DNA from: PALSA-693 sp963781155
GTDB taxonomy: Bacteria > Actinomycetota > Acidimicrobiia > Acidimicrobiales > Palsa-688
Assembly: GCA_963781155.1 (NCBI GenBank)
Contig: CAWAEC010000007.1
Location: 1 to 64,000 of the forward strand
Direction of reading: 5' to 3'
Length of the DNA: 64,000 nt
Shown: positions 1 to 8,491 of the stretch, one piece after another
Layout: each line of letters opens with the position of its first letter
Numbering within the stretch: position 1 is the first letter of the stretch
Made by a program: the position numbers and the translations under genes
The notes under the pieces: model-generated
The model's input: the letters and a program-made list of their open reading frames with translations, nothing else
Database searches by the model: none
Told to the model about the DNA's origin: nothing

Positions 1-25
1 GTTAGCGGCGTGACTGTCTGATCAT
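1..25 (+). repeat. Left terminal inverted repeat of the DDE/AAA transposon
   Basis: The sequence runs from GTTAGCGGCG to TGATCAT. It matches the reverse complement of 3050-3071 (GTTGGCAGCGGTGTTTGATC then AT) with gaps. The true tip may lie just left of the window. Confidence 0.4.
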
Positions 26-218
26 CGGGGGGCGTTTTCGGCGGCGGTGTTTGCGCGGTGGTTTGGGCTGGTGTCGGTGGGTGGGGGCGGCGAGGATGGC
101 GGGTCCTTGTTCGCGAGGGACCCCTCCCGCTGCGATTGGTCTCTCGGTCGGGAGGGGTCCAAGGCGGTGTTGCCACCTGTGTCCATCGTATGGCCGTGCT
201 CGTTGTCGGTCGACGCGT

Positions 219-802
219 ATGTCGGCGGGCCGGGCGGTGGAGTTCCCGCGGCCGGAGTGCCCGTCGTGTTCGGCGCCGATGGGCTGGTGGTCGGGGTATC
301 GGCGTCATGTCCGCCAGGGGGGCCTGTGCCAGCGGGTGTTCATCCCCCGTGTGCGCTGCCGGTCTGCGGGGTGACTCATGCGTTGCTGCCGGCGTTTTTG
401 TTGGTCGGCCGGCTGGACGTGGTGGAGACGGTCGGGGCGGTGATCGAGGAGGTGGCGGCCGGCGGGTCGGGGTGCGACCGGCGGCGGAGGGGGTGGCGGT
501 TCCTTACACCACGGCCCGGGGGTGGTGGCGGCGGTTCCGGTGAGGGCGCCTTGGCGGCGGTGGCGTTCGCGGCGTTGGCGGTGGAGCTGGCGGGAGCGGT
601 TGGCGCCGGTGGCGGACCTGGACGGGTGGGCGCTGGCGGCGATGGCCGCCGCGTGGCAGGCGGCCTGTCGCTGCCGGGCTGGGCGGCTGTTGGCGGTTGG
701 CGGTTCGTGTCGGCGGTGAGCGGCGGGAGGTTGATCGCCACCAACACGGATTCGCCCTGGTTGATCGTCGGCAGACGTCGTTTCATGCCTCCGGTCCCCT
801 GA
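219..802 (+). pseudogene. DUF6431 zinc-ribbon transposon protein, frameshifted
   Basis: Family-like segments are spread over three frames. A CPSC zinc-ribbon knuckle followed by a YRRHVR segment is read near 250-330. A conserved helical segment (THALLPAFLL) is read in the second frame near 370-440. A HTH-like piece ending TARGWWRRF is read in the third near 500-540. The C-terminus (RLIATN then a stop) returns to the second frame and ends at 802. Members of this family sit immediately upstream of DDE transposases and probably take part in DNA binding. The start at 219 is the best ATG in the first frame. At least three indels separate the pieces, so no intact product can be made from this copy. 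Confidence 0.55.
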
Positions 803-837
803 AACGGAGACCGAGAGGAGGACGACATGGAAACGAC

Positions 838-2180
838 ATGGCCGAGGCGATCGCCTTGCACCGCTGGGCGGTGATCGCCGAGGCCACCGCTGACCGGCTG
901 AGCCCGGCGGAGCGCGGGGCGGTGGTGCGGGGCATCGCCGGGCAGGCCCATACCCATCCCGATGGCAGCAGCCGCCGCTATTCGAGGGGCACGATCGACC
1001 GGTGGATCCGGGCGTGGCGGGCCGGAGGGCTCGAAGCGCTGCGGCCTTCGGCCCGCTCGGATGCCGGGACGGTGCGGGCCCATCCGGAGCTGGCCGACGA
1101 GGCGGTGGCGCTGCGCCTGGAGCTGCCAGCCGTTCGGCCGCGCAGATCGCCTCGATCCTGTTCCACCGCCACGGGGTGGCGGTCTCGGAGCGGACGGTGA
1201 GAGATCAGCTGCGCCGGCGCGGTCTGCACCGCGAGGCGCTGGAGGCGGAGCCGAAGGTGTTCGGCCGCTACGAGGCGGCCCGGGCCAACGAGCGGTGGAT
1301 CACCGACGTGCTGGTCGGCCCGTGGGTCCCCCACCCCAAGATCGACGTCTCGGTGCGGGCCAAGCTGTTCCTGATCGTCGACGACCACTCCCGACTGCTG
1401 GTCGACGGGGTGTTCTACGCCTATGAGAACGCCCGGGCCTGCCAGGACCTGCTGCGCCGGGCGATCGTGCGCCGGGGGATGCCCGAGGTGCTCTACGCCG
1501 ATAACGGGGCCCCGTTCAAGAACGCCTGGCTGGCCCGCACCTGCGCCGTGCTGGGCATCCGCCTGGTCCACTCCCAGCCCTACTCGCCCGAAGGCCGAGG
1601 CAAGCAGGAACGACTCAACCGCTACATCCGCGACGCGTTCCTGTCCGAGGCCACCCATCACGGCATCGACAGCCTGGAGGCCCTCAACGACCTGTTCTCG
1701 GCCTGGGCCGAGCAGGTGGCCAACCGCCGTCTCCACGCCGAGACCGGCCAGGCCCCGATCGAACGCTTCGAAGCCGGCGGCCCGCACCGAGCAGCTGATC
1801 CCGAACGGCTGCGTGAAGCGTTCCGCTGGTCGGTCACCCGCAAGGTGACCCGCACCGCGACCGTCCCTTTGGAGGGCAACCAGTACGCGGTCGACCCGTC
1901 CCTGGTCGGCCGGCGCGTCGAGCTGCGCTACGACCCCGAAGACCTCACTCGCCTCGACATCTTCTACGAAGGCAAACCGGCCGGGGTGGCCACCCCGTTC
2001 GTGATCGGACGCCACACCCACCGGGCCGTGCCCCAAGCCGCCCGGCCCGCCCCGACACCCACCGGCGTCGACTACCTCGGACTGGTCGCCGCCGCCCACG
2101 AAGAAGCCGCCGGCACCGGGATGAAGATCGACTTCACCCAGCTGGCCATCTTCGAGCTCCCCGGCGAGCGAGGAGGCCCA
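838..2180 (+). pseudogene. DDE (rve-type) transposase, frameshifted
   Basis: The N-terminal HTH part runs in one frame from about 838 to 1125, and the rest continues in another frame from about 1130. The catalytic core is clear: first Asp in the ITDVLVG segment near 1300, second Asp in YADNGAPF near 1500, and Glu in GRGKQERLNRYIRD near 1600. A C-terminal Mu-type beta-barrel region follows. The purine-rich GAGAGGAGGA at 813-822 could serve as RBS. The reading frame runs straight into the ATPase with no stop, whereas relatives have two separate proteins, so a stop has been lost or shifted. The product would catalyse strand transfer with the ATPase partner. Confidence 0.75.
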
Positions 2181-2995
2181 GTGAGCCGGGCGCCGTGGGT
2201 GGCGCATTTCGGGCTCAAGCGCACCCCGTTCGGCAAGTCCATCCCGGCCAAAGACCTCTACGCCCGGCCCGCCCACCAAGAAGCCATCGCCCGCATCAAC
2301 TTCTGCGTGGTCGAGAACGCCCTCGGCGTGGTCACCGGTGACGTCGGAGCCGGAAAGACGGTGTCCGTCAGAGCCGCCGTCTCGGCTCTCGACCCCACCC
2401 GCCATCAGATCATCTACATCTCCAACCCCGCCTTCGGCACCAGGGGCCTCTACGTCACCATCGTCAGAGCCCTCGGCGACCACCCCGATATCAGCGGGCC
2501 GAGCTCATGGTCCAAGCCGCCGACCTGCTCGCCGCCGAAGTCGCCGAACGCCACCGCCGAGTCGTGCTCATAGTCGACGAAGCCCACCTCCTCGAACCCG
2601 CCCAGCTCGAAGAGCTACGACTGCTGACCAACGCCGACATGGACTCCGCCTCCGCCTTCGCCGGCATCCTGGTCGGCCAGCCCACCCTCAACCGCCAACT
2701 GCGCATGGGCACCTTCGCCGCCCTCGACCAGCGCATCGCCACCCGCTTCACCATCAAACCCATGGACCTCGCCGAGTCCCCCGAATACCTCCAACACCAC
2801 CTCGCCCTAGCCGGACGAGACGAACCGCTCTTCGCCGACGACGCCATCTCCCGACTTCACCGCGTCGCCAACGGCCTACCCCGGCAGCTCAACAACGCCG
2901 CCACCGCCGCACTCATCGCCGCCGCCGCCGACAACAAAGACCTCGTCGACGACGCCTGCGCCAAAAAAGCCGTCGCCGAACTCACCCGAGACTGA
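2181..2995 (+). pseudogene. ExeA/TniB-like AAA ATPase, frameshifted
   Basis: The start is a GTG at 2181 in the same frame as the upstream transposase. The N-terminus has the typical HFGLKRTPF motif, a Walker A-like GDVGAGKT near 2340 and a Walker B VLIVDEAHLL near 2565-2595. The frame changes at about 2495 between GDHPDIS and MVQAADLLA. The C-terminal part (LPRQLNNAA near 2876) fits the lid domain of ExeA-type ATPases. In Mu/Tn7-like elements this partner selects target DNA and regulates the DDE enzyme. The single shift could be a real lesion or a sequence error. Confidence 0.72.
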
Positions 2996-3049
2996 ACATG
3001 ACCCATCCCGCCCGGCCCCCGCCCTCATCCACAAACCCCCTGCCGAACT

Positions 3050-3071
3050 ATGATCAAACACCGCTGCCAAC
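3050..3071 (-). repeat. Right terminal inverted repeat of the DDE/AAA transposon
   Basis: This is an imperfect inverted copy of the first 25 bases of the window, sharing the GTTRGC start and the TGATCAT core. It lies between the ATPase stop at 2995 and the truncated P-type ATPase. Confidence 0.4.
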
Positions 3072-3101
3072 CCGTGTGCAGACAACGTGGCCGCCAACAA
3101 C

Positions 3102-4008
3102 CCACGGCGATAGCCAGCGAGAAGAGCAGCGCCTCGATCAAAGGCCGGGACAGGGCCACGTTGACGATAAAGATGAACGCCGTCAGCCCGGCCGCCACCG
3201 CGAACAGAAAGCGCGAGAACTGCGACAAGCCGACCTCGAACGCGGTCTGGCCCTGCTTCTCCGACAGGCCCGCCGCGATGCGCCCGAACGCGGTGCGCGC
3301 TCCGGTGCGGACCACCACCCCCAGTCCCGAGCCCTGGTGGACGATGGTCCCCATGAACACGCATCCCGGCTGATCCAGCGCCGGGCGGCCGGTGACGGCC
3401 TCGACCGATTTGGCCACCGGCATCGACTCTCCCGTCAGCACCCCCTCGTCGCACTCGAGTTCTTCAACGGTCAACAAGCGGACGTCGGCCGGCACTAAAG
3501 CCCCGATGCGCAGCGCCACCACGTCGCCAGGCACCAGGTTCGTGACCGGAACCCGGCACGAGCGTCCGTCCCTCCGCACCTCGGCCTCGTGGCGGATGTT
3601 GGCTCGCAGGGCTTCCATGGCCATCTCGGCCCGGTACTCGTTGAAAAACCCCAAGCCGACGCTGAGGGCGACGATCACCACGATGATCACGGCGTTGGTG
3701 CCACCGCCGGTCAGCGCCGATATCAGGGCCGCGGCGAGCAGCATGATAAGGATCGGGTTGCGGATCTGACGGAACAGCACCGCGCTGGCCCGCACCCGAT
3801 GGGTGGCGAGTGCGTTCGGCCCGAACTGGCGTAGCCGGGCGGCCGCCTCGTCGGACGACAGCCCCTCCAAGCCGCTCCCCAGCCCTGATAGCACCTCCTC
3901 GCAGGTCAGACCGGCAGCGGCGACCATGTCCAAGTCGCCCGATCGGGGGGGCGCCGCCACGACCATCACCGAAGCTTTAGCGTCGGAATCCGACGCCGCT
4001 AGGGCCAT
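3102..4008 (-). pseudogene. Cation P-type ATPase, 3' part removed by transposon
   Basis: About 300 N-terminal residues remain. They include the N-terminal cation-ATPase domain (EGLSSDEAAARL), the first membrane hairpin, and the actuator domain with the dephosphorylation loop LTGES near 3430. The next hairpin ends at SLAIAVG, where the sequence switches to transposon DNA at about 3101. The phosphorylation motif DKTGT and the nucleotide-binding domain are absent, so it cannot pump ions. The family resembles MgtA/CtpF-type Mg2+ or Ca2+ ATPases; the exact substrate cannot be read from this part. The remaining C-terminal half is not in the window and would be expected to the left of position 1. 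Confidence 0.82.
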
Positions 4009-4066
4009 TGGTCCCGCCCACTGCCACCGGGGGCGACGGGCCTGTCGGCCATACCCGTCATTGCGT

Positions 4067-4510
4067 TCACGGCCCCATCACCTGACCGATCCGATACGTG
4101 ACGGCCGCCGCGGCCGCCCCCAGGGCGAGCTGACGCAGGCCAACGCGCACCAGGGGCCGGCTGGTGACCCGCCACCACGGCGCCGCCAATGAACAGGGCG
4201 ACCGCCGACACCAGCACCGAGAACACCAGGCTCCGAGAGCACCAGGCTCTGAGCGGCAGCGAAATACGGGACCAGCGGGATGACCGAACCCAGAGCGAAT
4301 GACACCATGGATGAGCCCGCCGCCACCCATAGCGATGCCAGGGCTTGGGGGTTGACCCCAAACTCCTTACGGGTGCGCATCCGCAGGGCCGCCTCAGGTC
4401 GCTTGGAGATCTCCGAAGCCACGCGGCCGGCCAGACCCAAATCAAGTCCGTAACCAGTGAGCACCTCGGTCAGCTCCTCTTCCTCGGCCTCGGGAAACTC
4501 GCCAACTTCT
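4067..4510 (-). pseudogene. VIT1/CCC1-family Fe/Mn transporter remnant
   Basis: On the minus strand the family signature is read as ELTEVLTGYG (4460-4490), then WVAAGSSMVSFALGSVIPLVPYF, with the end in other frames (VLVSAVALFIGGAVVA; RQLALGAAAAAVTY). At least two frameshifts lie between 4150 and 4270, and the first two membrane segments with the catalytic N-terminus are missing upstream. VIT1-family proteins move Fe2+ or Mn2+ out of the cytoplasm. It sits directly before the truncated P-type ATPase, suggesting a former metal-homeostasis pair. Confidence 0.7.
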
Positions 4511-5194
4511 CGCGCTCAACCGCAGCCTCCGCTCCCGCGACGGCAAGCCTCCACCGCCGACACCAACGATCTGGCGCTGCTGGCGGTGGTGCTCGTTTCG
4601 GGCGTCAAACTGCGTTCGCCGGACGTGAAGCGCGATATCACCAGGTCGAACAGACCAACTTGGCCTCGACGGAGCGGGACGAGCATCGGACTCCCGGTTG
4701 ATCTGCGCATCCTTGATGCGGCGCCACGAGGGTCCGAGGTAACACTTACCGCCGCCAGCCGGAACCGGCTGAGGGAACTTCACGCGGCCTCATCGACGAC
4801 GCCCACTCAAACCATACACCCGACCGCCTCCGCCCCCAGCCGCCCTGATCGACGCGCCATCACCGTCCCCCGCGAACATCTTCCGGTGAGCTGTACCGAC
4901 GTTTTGGCACGTCGGTCTCCTTTTCTCTGGGGTCGGGTGCCGGGCGGCGCCTACGGATGCGGGCAGTTGGGCCGCAATTCCGCTACCAGCCGCGCTTCAC
5001 CCGTTTGCATGGTTCGTCACAGCTCGCCAGCCGCTTCCGATCGCTGCCGAATTCGCGCTTGCTGGCGTGCTTGGCCGAGGTCTCGGAGCGAGAAGATTAT
5101 GTGCCGCCGTCCATCCCGTCCGCGGGGAATTGGGGACGCACCTCGGCAGTCCCCTCGGATCCTCCTGAGCTGGACGCCCTGCGAGGATGGCCAG
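4511..5194. other. Region without a recognisable gene
   Basis: Open frames here show no family motif on either strand, and no start has a convincing ribosome binding site. The piece next to the VIT1 remnant may be rearranged 5' sequence of that gene. I see no tRNA, hairpin array or repeat. Confidence 0.4.
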
Positions 5195-5583
5195 ATGGGA
5201 ACCGGCGAAAGGCACGTGCCCCGCCTCGGTTCGTGGCGGTCGAAGGTTCCCGCCTGGTTGCGCCACGGAGTGGTGATCTTACTGCTGCTCCTTATCGTGG
5301 AGTATCTGGTGATCCCCGAACTGGTCGGGGCAAAAAAGGACCTCCACCTCCTCAACCAGCTCAACGTAGGGTGGCTCGCAGCCGGGATCGTCCTCGAAGC
5401 AGCCTCGCTGTGGTCGTTTCTGGCCGCCCTCGGGCACATCGTCGATCCGGTCGAGCTGTTCGCCGCCTCGGCATCGCCAACGTGCTCGGCGCCATCCCGG
5501 TGACCCCTGGTGGCCTGGGCATCATCGAGGCGTTGACCGCCACCCTGCTCGTGAGCTTTGGGGTCCCACGCAACGTCGCCGCC

Positions 5584-5599
5584 CTAGTTGGGTGGTCGG
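5584..5599 (+). repeat. CTAG target duplication plus left IR of IS1182 copy A
   Basis: CTAG (5584-5587) is followed by the inverted repeat TTGGGTGGTCGG (5588-5599). The partner is at 7306-7321. Confidence 0.85.
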
Positions 5600-7317
5600 A
5601 AAGTCGCTGGTCACGGGCTTGAATGGTGCTCGCGATTTGGGGCTGATTCGGCTTGACTTGGCGGGGTGAGGGGAACAGTGTCACCGCAAGGCTCGCTTTC
5701 GCAGATCGATGTGGTCTGCGGCGAGTTGCTCGACGAGGACGGGTTCTTGGCCACCTTGGGTGCAGCCCGGGGGAACTTGTTCAACGACGAGGACTTCAAG
5801 TGCCTCTATGCCAGCGGGAGGGGTCGGCCGTCTCATCCACCGTCGGTTCTGGCGGCGCTGTTGCTGGCCCAGATCTTCTACGGGGTGTCGGATCGGGAAG
5901 CGGAGCGACGGTCTCGGTTTGATCTGTCTTGGAAGGCGGCGCTGGGCTTGCCGCTGGAGCATCGGGGTATCCCTCATGTGTGCCTGGTGGAGTTCCGGGC
6001 TCGGTTGGTCAAAGCAGGAATGGACGGCTGGCTTCACCAGCGGCTGGTCGGGGTGGCCAAGTCCGCCGGGGTGGTCGGCCATCGCCGGGTGGTGGACTCG
6101 ACCGGCATCGCCGACAGCGTGGTCACCCAAGACACGGTGAGCCTGATCCGGTCGGCTATACGTCGCTGCTTGAGTTTGCTCGAACCGATCTCACCCGAAA
6201 AGGCCCAGGCGTGTCGAGCCTCGTTGGCCCGTGATGATTACGACCAGCAGGGCAAGCCGGAGATCTGCTGGGCGTCAGAGGTGGAACGTCAGGCGCTGGT
6301 CAATGGTCTGTTCGCTGACGCCTGCCGGGTGATCATCGCCTGCGCTGGGATCACCGATCCAAATTTGGTGGCCGAGGTGAAGCTTTTGGCCACAGTGGCC
6401 GCTCAAGATGTCGAAGACGACGGAGCGGGCGGAGTGCGGGTCGCGCAGCGGGTGGCGTCGGAGAGGGTGATCTCGACGGTGGATCCTGACGCCCGCCATG
6501 GTCATCGCTCACGGCGGGACCGCTATGACGGTTACAAGCTGCACATCAGCGTCGATGTTGATTCTGATCTGTTCGTGGCCGGCCAGGCGACGACCGCCAC
6601 GACCGGCGACGGGGAGGTCTTGCAGGGCCTGCTCGAAGATGACCCCGTCGCTGTAGGTGAGGTGATCGGCGACACCCACTACGGCAGTGGCGAAAAGCGA
6701 CGTGACATGGCCGAAGCTGGCGTGGAGCTGACCGCCCCCGCCCACCCCTCGCCGGCGCTGAAGGGATATTTCAGCAAGGACGAGTTCAGTATTGATCTGG
6801 ACGCGGGGACCGTCACCTGCCCGGCCGGCCAGACCGCGACCATCCCCATGACCAAAACACGGCATCGCCAGGCCTGTTTCGATGCCCAAGTGTGCGCCAG
6901 TTGCCCGCTACGTGATCGCTGTACCAAACGAACTAAAGGACGGGTCATCCAGATCAACGACAACGAAGAACTCCTCGTCGCCGCCCGCCAGGCCCGCTGG
7001 ACCCCTGCGTTCCGTCAGCGCTATCGAGAACGAGCAAGGGTGGAACGCAAGAACGCCCAACTCAAATGCCGGCGAGCCGCGCTGCCATGGCGAGGACTGC
7101 GAAAGGCGAACGCGTGGCTGAAGCTGCGCATGGCCGCCCTCAACCTCGACAACCTGGGCCGCATGGCCCTCCTGAGCGCATAGTCACACAACCTCACCGG
7201 CGTGGCCACGGCACACATCAACCACAACACTCGCAGTGGGATCGGCCCCAGCCAGGACCACCATAGGTTCCGGCCAGAAACCGACCCTCGATCAAACTTC
7301 TATTGCCGACCAGCCAA
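5588..7317 (+). mobile_element. IS1182-family insertion sequence (copy A)
   Basis: The 1,730 bp element has imperfect ends: left TTGGGTGGTCGG, and right CCGACCAGCCAA, whose reverse complement is TTGGCTGGTCGG. It is flanked by a 4 bp direct repeat CTAG (5584-5587 and 7318-7321). One intact transposase fills it. Removing the element and one CTAG rejoins the YbhN-like reading frame, which fixes the boundaries to the base. Confidence 0.88.
5678..7183 (+). CDS. IS1182-family transposase, intact
   Basis: A protein of about 500 residues with the IS1182/IS1380-like DDE layout. The N-terminal region has GRPSHPPSVLAALLL. Candidate catalytic residues are Asp in VVDSTGIADS, Asp in IGDTHYGSG and Glu in RVERKNAQLK. 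A zinc-binding-like CxxC segment (VCASCPLRDRC) precedes the last acidic motif, as is usual for the family. GTG 5678 has GAGGGGAA eight bases upstream; a further GTG at 5666 is in frame. It is uninterrupted, so this copy may be active. Confidence 0.9.
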   Translation: MSPQGSLSQIDVVCGELLDEDGFLATLGAARGNLFNDEDFKCLYASGRGRPSHPPSVLAALLLAQIFYGVSDREAERRSRFDLSWKAALGLPLEHRGIPHVCLVEFRARLVKAGMDGWLHQRLVGVAKSAGVVGHRRVVDSTGIADSVVTQDTVSLIRSAIRRCLSLLEPISPEKAQACRASLARDDYDQQGKPEICWASEVERQALVNGLFADACRVIIACAGITDPNLVAEVKLLATVAAQDVEDDGAGGVRVAQRVASERVISTVDPDARHGHRSRRDRYDGYKLHISVDVDSDLFVAGQATTATTGDGEVLQGLLEDDPVAVGEVIGDTHYGSGEKRRDMAEAGVELTAPAHPSPALKGYFSKDEFSIDLDAGTVTCPAGQTATIPMTKTRHRQACFDAQVCASCPLRDRCTKRTKGRVIQINDNEELLVAARQARWTPAFRQRYRERARVERKNAQLKCRRAALPWRGLRKANAWLKLRMAALNLDNLGRMALLSA

Positions 7318-7321
7318 CTAG
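7306..7321 (+). repeat. Right IR plus CTAG target duplication of IS1182 copy A
   Basis: CCGACCAGCCAA (7306-7317) is followed by CTAG (7318-7321). It is complementary to the left end with one mismatch. Confidence 0.85.
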
Positions 7322-7659
7322 GCGTCCTTGGGTGGCGCCTCGTGAACTTCTGGCTCCCCATCCCGATGGGGGCCTTGGCGTATGTCTCCTCAAAGTCCCC
7401 CGAGGCTCAGGTCTCAAGGCGCGCCGAAGAGCCCTCTCCGACATGGCCGCAGACGCCAAACACCCCGGCGAGACACCACCCACCCCAAACTCGCCGCAGA
7501 TCAAGTGATGAGCGCCCGAAGTCGCCCACTCGCTCGACAGTTCGTTCCAGCCGCCCGCCATGCCCGCCCGTTGCTTCAGGTCTGACTCGAAGGGGTCTTG
7601 GGGTGACCCCGCGGTGGGATCGAGGGTGCCGTCGATGGCTGCTTGGGCCACGTCGGTCA

Positions 7660-7978
7660 GTCGGAATCCTTCCAGGTCGTTATGCAAATGCTGCTCATGT
7701 CCACGCTGTTCCTCTCCGGAGCACTCTTCCCGCTTAATGGCCTCCCGGGCTGGCTGGCCGTCATCACCCGCCTGAACCCGCTCACCTATGCGGTGGCACC
7801 GTTCCGCCAGGTCATCTTCTCCGCCCCGAACATGTCGGCAGCCGCCCGAGCCCGCTTCCCGATCAATGTCACGCTCTTCGGTTACACCCTGCCCATCTGG
7901 GTCGAGCTCGCCGTCGTCGTCGCCTTCGCTCTCGTGTTCTTCGTGCTCGCCTTCCGCGGCCTCTCCCGAACCGAGTAG
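7660..7978 (+). pseudogene. ABC-2 (DrrB-like) permease, C-terminal fragment
   Basis: The C-terminal third of an ABC-2 transporter permease remains: FLSGALFPL, then the conserved LNPLTYAV loop, and a final membrane segment ending FRGLSRTE before the stop at 7978. The N-terminal membrane helices are missing. Upstream, 7504-7680 on the minus strand reads like a fragment of an unrelated protein (FRLTDVAQAAIDGTLD), so a deletion joint lies near 7660-7680. No ATP-binding partner is present. The fragment cannot form a transporter by itself. Confidence 0.7.
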
Positions 7979-8245
7979 GCCGTCGGACTCCACGACCCGT
8001 CACGTCGGTCACGGTTCGGCTCATGCACGACGACAAACCCCGATGTGCTCGGTCGGCGGGCGGCGCAACCCGAGTGGATGCTCACCGACTCATGCAGGCC
8101 AGACCAGCGCCATAAGCAGTGCGACCACCTAGCCGCTGGGTTCCTCAGCCTGACGCCAATACAGGGGACCAACGGCCCTACCTCGCGAATCGGGGCCGCG
8201 AGAACATGGATCTGCTCGATGTTGTTTGGGCTGAAAGGGGGTGCC

Positions 8246-8476
8246 ATGGCGTATGTAGTTGACGACGGTCCAGAAGAACGAACTGGGTACGTGATCGCTC
8301 AACTTGGACGGGTGGTCGCCATGATCGACGCGCTTTGGCGAGACGCCCTCGTCGCAGGCCGCAGTGACAGCGAGATCCCATTGGGTGAAGCGAGCCAGGC
8401 AGTGCACCGGGCCTTGATAGCGCTCAGTTTGCAGCGAGCTGTGGAACGCCGACAGGGCTTACCCCCGAACCTCTAA
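8246..8476 (+). CDS. Small hypothetical protein upstream of mreB
   Basis: The 76-residue acidic/helical protein begins MAYVVDDG and ends RRQGLPPNL. ATG 8246 follows AAAGGGGG by five bases. Its stop is 15 bases before the chosen GTG start of the MreB gene, and the MreB ribosome binding site begins right after it, so the two are probably co-transcribed. I recognise no domain. The coupling suggests, but does not show, a partner role for the actin-like protein. Confidence 0.65.
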   Translation: MAYVVDDGPEERTGYVIAQLGRVVAMIDALWRDALVAGRSDSEIPLGEASQAVHRALIALSLQRAVERRQGLPPNL

Positions 8477-8491
8477 GTGGAGGGCGAGCTC

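Larger units (their letters stand above)
1..3098 (+). mobile_element. Three-gene DDE/AAA transposon, decayed
   Basis: The block holds, in order, a DUF6431 zinc-ribbon protein, an rve-type DDE transposase and an ExeA/TniB-like AAA ATPase, all on the plus strand. This combination is known as a recurrent actinobacterial transposon. The outer sequences form an imperfect inverted repeat: GTTAGCGGCGTGACTGTCTG at 1-20, continuing to TGATCAT at 19-25, against the reverse complement of 3050-3071. The right end lies inside a P-type ATPase gene whose codons stop matching the family at about 3101, so the boundary is between 3071 and 3101. The left end is at or just outside the window. All three genes carry frameshifts, so the copy is probably inactive unless the shifts are sequencing errors. 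Confidence 0.65.
5195..7508 (+). pseudogene. YbhN/LPG-synthase-like membrane protein, deleted and split by IS
   Basis: The start ATG at 5195 is preceded by a GAGGA. The N-terminal membrane segment (VVILLLLLIVEYLVIPELV) is followed by LNVGWLAAGIVLEAASLW, typical of flippase-like UPF0104/LPG_synthase_TM proteins. The sequence then jumps to the C-terminal signature IPVTPGGLGIIEA near 5510, so about 130-150 central residues are missing. At 5587 an IS1182-type element interrupts the gene, and the sequence resumes at 7318 with LGWRLVNFWLPIPMGALAY. Joining the flanks across one CTAG restores the family sequence. A further shift near 7390 leads to the end at 7508. Relatives have about 330 residues; about 190 remain here. 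Confidence 0.78.

Noticed and set aside
978..2483. Long minus-strand open frame of about 500 codons opposite the DDE transposase
   Set aside because: It is an antisense shadow: Gly/Val/Asp-rich low-complexity translation typical of GC-rich coding DNA, while the plus strand carries the DDE motifs.
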